Shown: positions 51,801 through 61,194, counted from the first letter of the stretch. The stretch is DNA of 64,000 bases from Mycolicibacterium tusciae JS617 (GCF_000243415.2 NZ_KI912270.1:4278001-4342000); one strand, 5' to 3'. Numbers and translations are program-made. The notes: generated by a model not told the origin, from the sequence alone.

Positions 51801-53062
51801 CGCCGCCTCCGCGCCGTGCGCCGGTGATCCGGTACCAGCTGCATTGCCGTATCGAGCGTGTCGGCCTCGCGCCATGCCACGATGTCGACGCCGACCGTGC
51901 CCATGTCCCGGTACATGAATGACCTTTGCAGCGACCACATCCGGGCCACGACACGATCGCAATCGTCCTCGAAAGGAGCCCCTTCGAGGACGTCGACGGC
52001 GACGACGGTGTGCCCGCGCTTGCGCAGGTCGATCAGCGCCAACGCGAATTCGGTGTCGAGCATCGTGGAGAACGCGACGACGATCGCGCCGGGCGGGACC
52101 GCGGCGCGCGGTGCCAACGTGCCCGGTGTCGTCTCGAAACCGCCGTCCACCGCAAGCACGGCGTCGAGTATGCGATAGAACTGCCGCCGCCCGATGTCGG
52201 CGGCGAGCCAACGCGGGTGACGGTCCCCGAGAGCGACAACGCCGGCCCGGTCACCGCTGCGCAGCGCGCTCTGCACGACCTGTACCGCGCCCCGCACGGT
52301 TCGGTCCGTGGCCTCGGTGGCCGGCCCGGCGGGCTGCGGATAGTTGTCCACCAGCACCACTACGTCGGCGGCGCGGTCGGTCAATCGTTGCGTGACGTGC
52401 AGGCTGCCCCGGCGCGCGCTCACCGGCCAGTTGACCGTGCGCAGTTGATCACCGGGCACATAGCGGCGGACGTCTGCGTACTCGACGCCGGGGCCGATGT
52501 GCCGAGTGAGGTGGGTGCCGAGTCGGTCGAGCAGGTCGGTCCGCGGAATCGACGTCGACTGCGGCGGTGCCATCGGGAACACGAAGACGTCGGCGGCGTC
52601 GACGACGCCCGTGCCCTCGAGCAACCCGCCGCGCGCGCCCACGGCTACTCGGCCCTGGATCGGGTACCGACCCCACCGGTCTGCGGCAACGACAACGGTG
52701 CTGCTTCTGCGGGATTCGCGCTCTGTCCCCTCGAGTCGCATGCCGCCTATTACCGACACAGTGAGTTCGAGTGCGTCGGCATCGGTCTCGGGTTCGGCGA
52801 TCACCGCCACTTCCACCTGTGCCTGTTCGGTCTCGAAGCAGCGGTGCGTTCCGGGATCGGCATGCACAATGACCGCGGGGACAGGACGCTGCCAACCGAT
52901 CGAACACACGACACCCAGCAGCGGTGCGGAGAACGCCACGAGCTGCCAGAATGAGCCGATCACGGCCGCGCCAAGCAGTACCGCCACGCAGGTGAGGATC
53001 GCGAGGGTGAGCGGCGAAGGGCGCCAACGTAACTGAGCCTCGGTGGTGCGAGCTTCGATCAC
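51797..53062 (-). CDS. DUF58 membrane protein (MoxR partner)
   Basis: Protein of 421 aa with two N-terminal TM segments (~17-55) and a DUF58 domain with a vWA-like region. The DUF58 signature is YVPGDQLRTVNWPVSARRGSLHVTQRLTDRAADVVVLVD. Such proteins work with MoxR AAA+ ATPases and with transglutaminase or vWA proteins, in protein maturation or envelope stress. GTG 53062 starts six bases after the moxR stop. Confidence 0.88.
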   Translation of the reverse strand: MIEARTTEAQLRWRPSPLTLAILTCVAVLLGAAVIGSFWQLVAFSAPLLGVVCSIGWQRPVPAVIVHADPGTHRCFETEQAQVEVAVIAEPETDADALELTVSVIGGMRLEGTERESRRSSTVVVAADRWGRYPIQGRVAVGARGGLLEGTGVVDAADVFVFPMAPPQSTSIPRTDLLDRLGTHLTRHIGPGVEYADVRRYVPGDQLRTVNWPVSARRGSLHVTQRLTDRAADVVVLVDNYPQPAGPATEATDRTVRGAVQVVQSALRSGDRAGVVALGDRHPRWLAADIGRRQFYRILDAVLAVDGGFETTPGTLAPRAAVPPGAIVVAFSTMLDTEFALALIDLRKRGHTVVAVDVLEGAPFEDDCDRVVARMWSLQRSFMYRDMGTVGVDIVAWREADTLDTAMQLVPDHRRTARRRR

Positions 53063-53068
53063 CGCGTG

Positions 53069-54031
53069 TCACCCATTGGTCCGTGGCACCGGAAGCCGGC
53101 GCAACAGCTCCTCCACCACGTCGCTGCCGTGCACCCGGCGTACCCACATCTCCGGACGCAGGCTGATCCGATGCGCCATCGACGGAACGGCGAGCGATTT
53201 GACGTCCTCGGGGATCACATAGTCACGCCCCAGCAGCAGCGCTCGCGCGCGGGCGAGCTGCACGAGGTCGAGCTCGGCCCGCGGGCTCGCGCCGACGGCG
53301 ACCTGCGGATGCTGACGAGTCGCCGCGGCCAGCGACACCACATAGCGGAGCACGTCGTCGTGGACGGTGACCTGTTCCACCGACTCGCGCATCGCGAGCA
53401 GTTCGTGAGCGTCGACGACCTGATGAACCGTGGGCTCGACCGAACCGCGCTCGATGCGGCGGCGCAGCATCGACGCCTCCTCCTGCTCGGACAGGTACCG
53501 CAGTTCGAGCCGGATCGTGAACCGATCCAGCTGCGCCTCCGGCAGCGGGTAGGTGCCCTCGTACTCAATCGGGTTGTCGGTAGCCAGCACAATGAACGGC
53601 GCGGGCAGTTTATGCGTGACGCCGTCGATGCTGACCTGGCCCTCGGCCATCGATTCGAGCAGCGCCGCTTGGGTTTTCGGCGGTGTCCGGTTGATCTCGT
53701 CGGCGAGCAGCAGGTTCGTGAAGATCGGTCCGGGGCGGAATTCGAACCGGCCGGACTGCATGTCGTACACCGTCGAACCCAGCAGGTCGGCGGGGAGCAG
53801 ATCCGGCGTGAACTGGACACGTTTGAACTCCAGGCCCAGCACCGCGGCGAACGACCGTGCGATCAGCGTCTTTCCGAGGCCGGGGAGATCCTCGATGAGC
53901 ACGTGCCCACCGGCCAGCATGGTGGTGAGAATCAGCGTGAGCGCGCTGCGCTTGCCGACCACCGCCCGTCCGATCTCGTCGAGAGCCGTCTCGCAGTTCG
54001 CGGTGGTGGTCGCGCCCGAGTACTCAGTCAT
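53069..54031 (-). CDS. moxR3: MoxR-family AAA+ ATPase
   Basis: AAA+ chaperone-like ATPase (320 aa). Walker A is GHVLIEDLPGLGKT, Walker B LLADEINRTPPKTQAALLESMAEGQVS, and sensor 1 IVLATDNPIEYEGTYPLPEAQLDRF. MoxR proteins insert cofactors or help mature partner proteins. ATG 54031 was chosen because it overlaps the upstream stop and starts the family sequence. The order DUF4129-like, small membrane protein, MoxR, DUF58, membrane protein fits the moxR3 cluster (Rv3166c to Rv3162c) as I recall it. Confidence 0.9.
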   Translation of the reverse strand: MTEYSGATTTANCETALDEIGRAVVGKRSALTLILTTMLAGGHVLIEDLPGLGKTLIARSFAAVLGLEFKRVQFTPDLLPADLLGSTVYDMQSGRFEFRPGPIFTNLLLADEINRTPPKTQAALLESMAEGQVSIDGVTHKLPAPFIVLATDNPIEYEGTYPLPEAQLDRFTIRLELRYLSEQEEASMLRRRIERGSVEPTVHQVVDAHELLAMRESVEQVTVHDDVLRYVVSLAAATRQHPQVAVGASPRAELDLVQLARARALLLGRDYVIPEDVKSLAVPSMAHRISLRPEMWVRRVHGSDVVEELLRRLPVPRTNG

Positions 54032-54513
54032 ACCCGCTCCAACCGTTGCAGAATTTCGTCGAGCGCGTCGCGGCCGGGGCCGGGCTCCTCGACGCCGTCT
54101 CGAGCCACGTTCTCGGGATCGACCCACGGCCACAGGTCCGCACCGAAAAGCATTCTGCCCGTGGCGTTGTAGGCGGCGCGGTCCTTGGACCGCTTCTGTC
54201 CCGTCGCCATCTCATACTGACGCGCCAACGTGGGCCGCAGGTGTCTGTCCCAATCCCTGCGCGTGGCCTCCGACTGGCTGATCAGCGTCTCGGTACGAGA
54301 CAACCAGCGGCGCAACGACCCTGCAGCATCGTCGGCACGCTGCTCTTCAGCATCGACGCCGGACTCCCGAATCAGGTACCAGCGCACCATGAGCAGCGCG
54401 CAGGCGAGCGCGACGCCGGACATGATGAGAATCAACCGTCGATCGGTCCCCGCAAGGGACATGAGTTCGACACCGGCGACCAAGAGAAATCCCGCTGCGA
54501 CAATCTTTTTCAT
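54028..54513 (-). CDS. membrane protein of the moxR operon (Rv3165c-like)
   Basis: Protein of 161 aa with two N-terminal TM segments (residues 4-22 and 27-44) and a soluble helical domain (RRWLSRTETLISQSEATRRDWDRHLRPTLARQYEMATGQK). Function unknown. Its ends overlap both neighbours by 4 bp, so it is translated as part of the moxR operon. Confidence 0.8.
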   Translation of the reverse strand: MKKIVAAGFLLVAGVELMSLAGTDRRLILIMSGVALACALLMVRWYLIRESGVDAEEQRADDAAGSLRRWLSRTETLISQSEATRRDWDRHLRPTLARQYEMATGQKRSKDRAAYNATGRMLFGADLWPWVDPENVARDGVEEPGPGRDALDEILQRLERV

Positions 54514-55484
54514 GCGCTGCTCCTCGCGGTAACATCCGGGAGCTCGGCAAGCACGCGTTCCAGTACGCGCACTGCGGCGTCGCGATGTTCTTCGGTCATC
54601 ACATGTGGGGAGAACCTTGCCTCCTCGAACAACTCGACGAGCTCGGTCGCGCTGTCCGCCCGGAGGGCGCGGTTGCCGACCGCACGGGCCAACACCTCCG
54701 ATGGGGTGTCGCAGTCCTGCGGAACCGCGCCGGGTACCCGGGTCAACTCCCGTTCCATCGCCGCATAGCAGGCGATGATCGCCTCGCGCGGTTCCCGCGT
54801 TCGGTCGCCGATCTCGGCAAGCCCGACTTCTGCCGCGCGGACCAGCGACTCCCCCGCGGTCGGGGTCGCAGCGACGGGACCACCGTCGTCGTCGAGGCGG
54901 TAGGGCCCTGCGCCTACGCGCTGTCGCCGTGAGGCGACCGCCGTGCCGACGACCACCAGGACCATCAGAATCAACATGGGCGGGACCAGATAGCCGATCA
55001 CGTTGCTTTCCGGCTCCGGCTCACCCTCCGCAGGTGCCGAACGCGCGGTGTCCGGCGCCGCCGTGGTCTCCTCGGCCGTCGGTGCGTCGGAGAGGGGCTG
55101 CTCCGCCGGGCCGCCGAGTTGCATCAGCAACAGCACGAGCAGCAGCCATCCGATGGCCAGGGCGAGCACGACGAATGCGAAGCGCCAGTTCGGCCGCCCC
55201 AACGTTGCCGGGCTCCTCGGCAGGTCCCCTGTCGACGCGGGCCTCGGGGTGCGATCGCGCAGCCGCGCGACGATCGCGAAGCCGATGATCGCCACGGCGG
55301 CACACACCATTGCTATGACCACGATCAACGCCGCCGGGTTACTCGGCGACCGCTCACGCTCGGCAATCGGCTCACCGCCCGGGATATGGCCCCGTAGCGC
55401 CAAGGCGGCAACCGTCATGAGCGCGATCACCGCGATCGCGCGCTGTGTCGACCTGTCGATACCGGCCATGGCCCTCAACCACAT
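54510..55484 (-). CDS. DUF4129-domain membrane protein (Rv3166c-like)
   Basis: First gene of the moxR operon (324 aa). It has TM segments near residues 17-30, 52-72, 104-122 and 165-185. A C-terminal cytoplasmic DUF4129 domain follows: REAIIACYAAMERELTRVPGAVPQDCDTPSEVLARAVG and EARFSPHVMTEEHRDAA. Such domains occur beside MoxR/DUF58/transglutaminase genes. ATG 55484 or the in-frame ATG 55469 may be the start. It is divergent from the O-methyltransferase. Confidence 0.85.
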   Translation of the reverse strand: MWLRAMAGIDRSTQRAIAVIALMTVAALALRGHIPGGEPIAERERSPSNPAALIVVIAMVCAAVAIIGFAIVARLRDRTPRPASTGDLPRSPATLGRPNWRFAFVVLALAIGWLLLVLLLMQLGGPAEQPLSDAPTAEETTAAPDTARSAPAEGEPEPESNVIGYLVPPMLILMVLVVVGTAVASRRQRVGAGPYRLDDDGGPVAATPTAGESLVRAAEVGLAEIGDRTREPREAIIACYAAMERELTRVPGAVPQDCDTPSEVLARAVGNRALRADSATELVELFEEARFSPHVMTEEHRDAAVRVLERVLAELPDVTARSSA

Positions 55485-55538
55485 CCTGGCACGCAGCCGC
55501 TGCCGAACCGTTCAGATCGGATGGATAGGTTTGAGGGC

Positions 55539-56198
55539 GTGACCACCACACTTGAAGACCCGAAAGTCGCCAGTGCCCTCGAGCGGATGTTCGCCGAGTC
55601 GGCCGAGCAGTTCGCATCGATGCGCTCGGGTGGTACTTCCCTGCCCCGTCTGGATTCGGCCACCGCTCAGGAACGCGCGGATGCGCTCAGTGACTACTAC
55701 CTGCCGGTGAGTCAGGATGCGGGGCGCCTGCTCTATTCGCTGGTACGCGCGGCCCGTCCGGCCACCATTGTCGAGTTCGGAATGTCGCTCGGAATCTCGG
55801 CGATCCACCTTGCCTCGGCGGTGCGCGACAACGGCGAGGGCCGCGTCGTCACCACCGAGCTCAGCTCCGCGAAGGTGGCCGCAGCGACGAAGACGTTCAG
55901 CGAGGTAGGCCTCGACGACCTCATCACCGTGCTGGAAGGTGACGCGCTGGCCACTCTCGAGAAGCTCGACGGGCCGGTGGATTTCGTTCTGCTCGACGGC
56001 TGGAAAGAGCTCTATGTTCCGGTGCTCGAGCTACTCGAGCCACGCCTGTCACCGGGCACTCTCGTCGTCGCCGACAACACCTCGATGGCCGAGCTGGCAC
56101 CCTATCTCGACTACGTCCGGGAGCCGGCCAACGGCTACGTCAGCGTCAGCTTCCCGGCGCGGGATGCCGACAGTATGGAGATCAGCTGCCGCGCGTAG
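55539..56198 (+). CDS. class I SAM-dependent O-methyltransferase
   Basis: O-methyltransferase of the Methyltransf_24/3 type (219 aa). It shows YLPVSQDAGRLLYSLVRAARPATIVEFGMSLGISAIHLASAV (motif I) and VDFVLLDGWKELYVPVLELLEPRLSPGTLVVADN. Substrate unknown. GTG 55539 lies 7 bases after TAGGTT (55526-55531), favouring it over ATG 55521. It converges on the coiled-coil protein gene with a 17-bp overlap. Confidence 0.88.
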   Translation: MTTTLEDPKVASALERMFAESAEQFASMRSGGTSLPRLDSATAQERADALSDYYLPVSQDAGRLLYSLVRAARPATIVEFGMSLGISAIHLASAVRDNGEGRVVTTELSSAKVAAATKTFSEVGLDDLITVLEGDALATLEKLDGPVDFVLLDGWKELYVPVLELLEPRLSPGTLVVADNTSMAELAPYLDYVREPANGYVSVSFPARDADSMEISCRA

Positions 56199-57012
56199 CG
56201 GCCTTTGCTTCCTTCACCACGGCTGCGGCGTCACGGCTGGCCTGCTTGGCTTGTTCGTAGGCATCTTCGGCTGCGGTGAGCGCACTTTCGGCGTCCTTGA
56301 GACGCCTGCGCGCGTCGTCGCGTCGAAGCCGGGCCGTCGCGAGATCTGACTGCAGCTCTTTTTGTGCGTCGTCGGCCTCGGCCTTGGCGCGATCGGCCGC
56401 GGCAAGTGCGGCGCGTGCCTGTTGCCGCCTGCGACGTTCCTGGGCGTCCTTATTGTCGCGGGGCTGCGCGGGCTCTTCAGCTTTCGCCTTGGGCTCTGGT
56501 TTGGTCTTGCGTCCGCCGGTGGGCTTGAAAACGATTGCGGTGTCTCCGAACTCGCCGAATCCCGACCATTGTTCGGCTTTGGTGAGCCGGCCGAGGCGCG
56601 ACGCGACTTCGGGGTCGGCGATCGCTGCCTGCAGGGTGGTGGTGACGTCGTCGCGCAGCGCGCCCGTCGGGTTGAGCTTCGACTCTCTGAATGCGGCTCG
56701 CACCAGTTCGTCGATGAGACGGCGCTGCTCGGCGGTCAGCTCGCGGATGCGGCCGCCGTCCATATCGGCATGCGCGGCACGCAGTCGCTCACCCAGGTCG
56801 GTAAGGCGTTGGGTGACCGACGCATCGTTGAGCACCAGCACGTTGACGGCGTGGGCCGCGGTGGTGGGCTTGCGCGCCGCCGTGATCTGTTTGGCGGTTT
56901 CGGCGTCGCCGCGTTTCTTGGCCTCCGCGGCGAGCTTGGTGCGCAGCGGCGTGAAGTCTCCGAGCTTCGCGGCATACAAAGCGTCCAGGTCTGCGAGATC
57001 ACCGTCGGCCAT
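56182..57012 (-). CDS. conserved mycobacterial coiled-coil protein
   Basis: Protein of 276 aa without a name known to me. The N-terminal part (1-~165) is mixed helical, with ITAARKPTTAAHAVNVLVLND and LTAEQRRLIDELVRAAFRESKLNPTGALRDDVTTTLQAAIADPEVASRLG. A basic linker leads to a long Ala/Glu/Arg coiled coil (~190-276). GGAAGG precedes ATG 57012. It is divergent from kup, with only 27 bases between the starts, so the promoters overlap. Confidence 0.8.
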   Translation of the reverse strand: MADGDLADLDALYAAKLGDFTPLRTKLAAEAKKRGDAETAKQITAARKPTTAAHAVNVLVLNDASVTQRLTDLGERLRAAHADMDGGRIRELTAEQRRLIDELVRAAFRESKLNPTGALRDDVTTTLQAAIADPEVASRLGRLTKAEQWSGFGEFGDTAIVFKPTGGRKTKPEPKAKAEEPAQPRDNKDAQERRRRQQARAALAAADRAKAEADDAQKELQSDLATARLRRDDARRRLKDAESALTAAEDAYEQAKQASRDAAAVVKEAKAATRGS

Positions 57013-57039
57013 ATCGCCTTCCACCGTATTCTCCGGGGT

Positions 57040-58950
57040 GTGGACCGTACAGCCGGGACCCAGGCGTTGCGGCTGGGCGTGATCATCGCCGCGCTGGGTG
57101 TGGTTTTCGGTGACATCGGCACCAGCCCGATCTACACCCTCCAGACGGTGTTCAATCCCGGCGATCCACATCCGGTGCCTGTGGCCCACCACAACGTCTA
57201 CGGCGTGGTCTCGCTGATCTTCTGGTCGGTGATGATCATCGTCACGCTCACCTACGTCACGCTGGTGATGCGCGCCGACAACAACGGCGAGGGCGGGATC
57301 ATGGCACTGATCACGCTGCTGCGGCGCTGGCATGGCAAGCGGGGACGGCGGACCTCGGCGGTGCTTGCGGCGGCGGGTCTGTTCGGTGCGGCGCTGTTCT
57401 TCGGCGACAGCATGATCACCCCGGCGATCTCGGTGTTGTCGGCAGTCGAGGGCATCGCGGTGATCGATCCAGGCTTCAAGGATTTCGTCGTGCCGGTCAC
57501 CGCGGTGATCATCGTGGGCCTGTTCTCCGTGCAGAGCCGCGGCACCGCAGTTGTGGGTCGCTTCTTCGGCCCGGTGATGATTCTCTGGTTCACGGCGATC
57601 GGCGCATGCGGCATACACGGCATCGTCGACAATCCCGAGATCCTCAAGGCATTGTCGCCGTTCTACGCGCTTGACTTCATGGCCGGCCACTTCCACATCG
57701 CGTTCTTCGCGCTCGCGGCGATAGTGCTCTCGGTGACCGGCGCCGAGGCGCTGTACGCCGACATGGGACATTTCGGCAGACGCGCGATCACCTACGGCTG
57801 GCTCGGCCTCGTCCTTCCCGCCTGCACGTTGAACTACTTCGGCCAAGGCGCCCTCGTGTTGGCCGACGAATCCACGGTAGCCGCCCCGTTCTTCCTGCTG
57901 ACCCCCGAGTGGGCGCGAATTCCCATGGTGCTCTTGGCAACCGCGGCGACCGTGATCGCATCGCAGGCAGTGATCACCGGCGCTTTCTCCGTAGCGTCGC
58001 AGGCCGCGCGGCTCGGCTACCTGCCGAGACTGCGTATCGAGCACACCTCGGCGTCGACCATCGGCCAGATCTACGTGCCGTGGATCAGTGGCGCCCTCAT
58101 GGTCGGGGTGCTGATCCTGGTGTTCGCGTTCCGGAGTTCGGCCGCCCTGGCCTACGCATTCGGCATGGCGGTCACCGGAACCATCACGATCACCACTCTG
58201 TTGTTCTTCTACTACGCCAGGACGCGCTGGGGGTGGCCGCTGTGGAGTGTGCTGATCGGCGGCGGCCTGCTGCTCGCGGTGGACCTGATGTTCTTCGCGG
58301 CCAACCTCACCAAACTGGTGCACGGCGCCTGGCTGCCGTTGACCATCGCCGTCGCCACCTTCACCGTGATGACGACATGGCAGAAAGGTCGCCGAATCAT
58401 CACGCGCGCAAGGGAAGATGCCGAGGGGCCGTTGCGCGAGTTTGTCGGTGAGCTCGTACGGCGCGACCCGCCGCTGGTCCGCATTCCGGGCACCTCGATC
58501 TACCTGAACCGCGGCCCAGAAACCGCCCCATTGGCCATGCGCGCGATCGTGGCGCACAACCACGTGCTGGCCGAGCACGTCATCATCTTGACGGTCGAGA
58601 CCGAAGACGTGCCGCGACTGCCCGACTCCGAGCGAATTACCCACGACGACCTCGGCTATACGAGCGACGGAATTATCCATGTGGCAGCACGTTTCGGATA
58701 CATGGAGCGGCCCAATGTTCCGCGCGCGCTAGCGCTGCTCAGCCCCGAGGAGACCGAGGGCGCCATCGATCTGGAGAACGCGTCCTACTTCCTGTCAAAG
58801 CTCGACCTTTGCCTTGGCGATGCGCCGACGATGGCGCCATGGCGCAAGCGACTGTTCATCGCCACCTCGCACATCACCGCTGACGCAGCGGGGCATTTCG
58901 GCCTCCCGCTGGGTCGGACGGTCATCGTCGGCTCTCGCATCGAGGTCTGA
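57040..58950 (+). CDS. kup: KUP/HAK-type potassium uptake protein
   Basis: Proton-coupled K+ importer (636 aa) with twelve TM helices and a C-terminal cytoplasmic domain. The start of the fold reads GVVFGDIGTSPIYTLQTVF, with RADNNGEGGIMALITLL and SVTGAEALYADMGHFG also conserved. GTG 57040 was chosen because TATTCT (57027-57032) ends 7 bases upstream; the GTG at 57038 is in another frame. Some relatives bind c-di-AMP, but no riboswitch fits in the short upstream region. Confidence 0.95.
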   Translation: MDRTAGTQALRLGVIIAALGVVFGDIGTSPIYTLQTVFNPGDPHPVPVAHHNVYGVVSLIFWSVMIIVTLTYVTLVMRADNNGEGGIMALITLLRRWHGKRGRRTSAVLAAAGLFGAALFFGDSMITPAISVLSAVEGIAVIDPGFKDFVVPVTAVIIVGLFSVQSRGTAVVGRFFGPVMILWFTAIGACGIHGIVDNPEILKALSPFYALDFMAGHFHIAFFALAAIVLSVTGAEALYADMGHFGRRAITYGWLGLVLPACTLNYFGQGALVLADESTVAAPFFLLTPEWARIPMVLLATAATVIASQAVITGAFSVASQAARLGYLPRLRIEHTSASTIGQIYVPWISGALMVGVLILVFAFRSSAALAYAFGMAVTGTITITTLLFFYYARTRWGWPLWSVLIGGGLLLAVDLMFFAANLTKLVHGAWLPLTIAVATFTVMTTWQKGRRIITRAREDAEGPLREFVGELVRRDPPLVRIPGTSIYLNRGPETAPLAMRAIVAHNHVLAEHVIILTVETEDVPRLPDSERITHDDLGYTSDGIIHVAARFGYMERPNVPRALALLSPEETEGAIDLENASYFLSKLDLCLGDAPTMAPWRKRLFIATSHITADAAGHFGLPLGRTVIVGSRIEV

Positions 58951-59044
58951 CACTCCCCGCTCGGCTTGATACGCCGCTCTCACCGTCTGGCCACCCGAGG
59001 ATGAGGTGTAGCAGCGGGCGAATTTCGCGTGACCGTCGTGCCAG

Positions 59045-59893
59045 TCAGGTAACGCCGAACATGGTCAGCAGGCTTTCTGTGCGCCACCAGATCAGCAGCA
59101 CAAACAGCAGCAGAACTCCGACCGTCGCCCCGACCTGAACCGCGGTGCGCGATTTCCGTGGCGCATACGCGTACGCCGCCGCGATCGCCGCACCCGTGAC
59201 GAGCCCGCCGATATGGCCCTGCCAACTGATGTTCTGCGAACTCACCAGCGGGATCACAAAGGTGAACGCCATGTTCAGCGCGATGAGGCCGATCACCCAA
59301 CGGACGTCCAGATTGAGCCGCTTGCCAACCACGAACGTCGCCCCGAACAAACCGAAGATCGCACCGGAAGCGCCTGCGGTCTGCGCGCCGAGCGACGACA
59401 ACAGGTACACCAGCACGGATCCGCCGAGCGCACTCGTGAAATACAACCCGATGAACCGCAGCCGCCCCAATGCTGCCTCCAACGGCGGGCCCACCACATA
59501 CAGCGCCCACATGTTGAACAGGATGTGCGTCACGCCGTAATGCAGGAACGCCGACGTCAACAGCCGATACCACTCCCCGTCGGCCACCGCGGGCGAGAAC
59601 AGCACAAGCTCGCGCTGCAGATCCACCGACACGGTCTGCAGACCGAACATCACCACGTTGATGCCGATCAACACATACGTGACCAGCGGCGTGGCCGACG
59701 GCACCCCGCCGAACTGTGTGCGGGCCTGCCGGACCGTCTTGGCACCCTCGCCAACACATTCGGCGCACTGATGCCCCACCGCGGCGTCGCGCATGCACTC
59801 CGGGCAGATGAATCTGTTGCAGCGGTTGCACCGCACGTACGTCGCGCGGTCGGGGTGCCGGTAGCAGGTCGGCGTCTGCGGCGGGGTGGTCAT
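59045..59893 (-). CDS. rhomboid intramembrane serine protease with N-terminal zinc finger
   Basis: Rhomboid protease (282 aa), similar to Rv0110. Residues 10-46 hold a B-box-like Cys/His cluster (CYRHPDRATYVRCNRCNRFIC and CMRDAAVGHQCAEC). Six to seven TM helices follow, with HILFNMWALYVVG, catalytic Ser176 in GASGAIFG and His227 in WQGHIGGL. It would cleave TM substrates. ATG 59893 starts two bases after the stop of the VOC protein, so they form an operon. Confidence 0.93.
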   Translation of the reverse strand: MTTPPQTPTCYRHPDRATYVRCNRCNRFICPECMRDAAVGHQCAECVGEGAKTVRQARTQFGGVPSATPLVTYVLIGINVVMFGLQTVSVDLQRELVLFSPAVADGEWYRLLTSAFLHYGVTHILFNMWALYVVGPPLEAALGRLRFIGLYFTSALGGSVLVYLLSSLGAQTAGASGAIFGLFGATFVVGKRLNLDVRWVIGLIALNMAFTFVIPLVSSQNISWQGHIGGLVTGAAIAAAYAYAPRKSRTAVQVGATVGVLLLFVLLIWWRTESLLTMFGVT

Positions 59894-59895
59894 GC

Positions 59896-60303
59896 CTACA
59901 GCGTGCCGAACAGTTCGATCCAGTTGCCGTCGGGATCGGCGACGAACATCCAACCCATTCCCGGCACCGGCTCAAACTCCGTCAGCGGTTCCACCACGTC
60001 GTACGGCGACTCGGCGAAGATCTTCGACAACCCGGTGAGGTCCTTCACTCCGATCGTGAAGTACCGAACCCCGGCCGCCGCCCGCCCGCCTCCCGAAGTC
60101 GCGGGCAACGGAGGCGGTGTCGTGAAGGTGACGAGCTTGAGCACGCTGCCGCCCAGCGAGTAGCGCCGCTGCGATCCGCCGGGAAACTCGATCTCACCCT
60201 GCAACTCGAGCTCGAGGAAGCCCTCGTAGAAAGCGACCATCGCGTCCAGGTTGGTCGTCACCAGGCCGACCTCGATGCCCGGTGAGAGCAGATCAAGTTT
60301 CAC
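59896..60303 (-). CDS. VOC/glyoxalase-superfamily protein
   Basis: Small vicinal-oxygen-chelate protein (135 aa): start GIEVGLVTTNLDAMVAFYEGFLELEL and end GMGWMFVADPDGNWIELFGTL. Metal ligands of true glyoxalase I are only partly evident. Role unknown. GTG 60303 was chosen as the family start, with a GAGGCGAAC ribosome-binding region; the longer frame to 60501 lacks family likeness. It precedes the rhomboid gene. Confidence 0.85.
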   Translation of the reverse strand: MKLDLLSPGIEVGLVTTNLDAMVAFYEGFLELELQGEIEFPGGSQRRYSLGGSVLKLVTFTTPPPLPATSGGGRAAAGVRYFTIGVKDLTGLSKIFAESPYDVVEPLTEFEPVPGMGWMFVADPDGNWIELFGTL

Positions 60304-60735
60304 GTTCGCCTCGCTTCTCTCGAGAAGTGTTCTCCCCAGCAGGTCTGCCGGCGGTTGGTGCCAGTGATCCACGTAGACGGCCGCGCCGAGCGGACGTCGC
60401 CAGGACCCGAACCGTTGCGGCGCTTGGGCCAACCAACGCCATCCACACGAACCTACTGCCCAACCGAGTAACGATTCGGTCACTATCGAAATCACGATCA
60501 TTTAAGAAGGCCCGCCGAATTATGAGGGTTTTCAAGATCTGCGCAGCAATCTGGACGGCGACTTAGCCAATGTCGCCGAAATTGCGGCATAAATCACGTC
60601 CGTCGGATGTAACGCCGTAGATGCAGGCAGAGCCGCTGCTGCGGTTCGGATTCGCGCTACTTTTGTTTCGCTACCGTGGAATTCGGGAACGGGGGGAACA
60701 GCGACACATTGCAATTCAAAGGGAGAAGAAGTCAC
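60304..60735. other. 432-bp non-coding region
   Basis: No protein gene is convincing here. It holds an exact inverted repeat CTTCTCTCGAGAAG (60314-60327) just upstream of the VOC gene, a candidate operator, and presumably the promoters for the divergent VOC and haem-binding genes. I saw no RNA gene or long repeat. Confidence 0.5.
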
Positions 60736-61134
60736 ATGAAGTTCACCAATATCCAAGCTCGTATCGTCGGCGCGTGCGCGGCGGGTTCGCTGCTCGGCGG
60801 CCTGGCGGTTGCGACCATCGCCGCACCGTCGGCCATGGCAACTCCGGCAGGCTGCAGCGCCAGCGAGCTTTCTGGCACCGTCAGCTCGGCGACCGGCTCG
60901 GCGCGTGCGTACCTCGCCAGCCATCCTGGCGCTGACGCGGCGGTGACGACGGCGTTCAGCCAGCCCCGCGATCAGGCGGCCGCAACGCTGCGCGGGTACT
61001 TCACCGCCAACCCGGGTGAGTACAACGACCTGCGCGGCATCCTGTCGCCGATCGGTGACAAGCAGAGCCAGTGCAACGTCACCGTGCTGCCGCCGGATCT
61101 CGCATCGGCATACAGCCAGTTCATGGCCGGCTGA
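60736..61134 (+). CDS. secreted haem-binding (hemophore-like) protein
   Basis: Secreted protein of 132 aa of the mycobacterial haem-binding family (Rv0203/Rv1174c-like). A signal peptide (residues 1-~37, ending SAMATPAG) is followed by a helical domain: C-SASELSGTVSSATGSARAYLASHP, LRGYFTANPGEYNDLRGILSPI and a second Cys in SQCNVTVLPP, so one disulfide is likely. It may carry haem for iron uptake. A GGGAGAAG ribosome binding site precedes ATG 60736, and a strong terminator follows. Confidence 0.9.
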   Translation: MKFTNIQARIVGACAAGSLLGGLAVATIAAPSAMATPAGCSASELSGTVSSATGSARAYLASHPGADAAVTTAFSQPRDQAAATLRGYFTANPGEYNDLRGILSPIGDKQSQCNVTVLPPDLASAYSQFMAG

Positions 61135-61154
61135 GCCCATCGAATCGAGTAGCG

Positions 61155-61194
61155 AAAACCCGCCGTCACAGCCCCGCTGTAGCGGCGGGTTTTT
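61155..61194 (+). terminator. rho-independent terminator after the haem-binding protein gene
   Basis: AAAACCCGCCG (61155-61165) pairs perfectly with CGGCGGGTTTT (61183-61193), followed by a T-run. This is a classical intrinsic terminator, 20 bases after the stop of the haem-binding protein gene. Confidence 0.9.

Noticed and set aside
56182..58680. 832-aa minus-strand frame ending in the coiled-coil protein
   Set aside because: Only the part from ATG 57012 is protein-like; the rest is antisense to kup.
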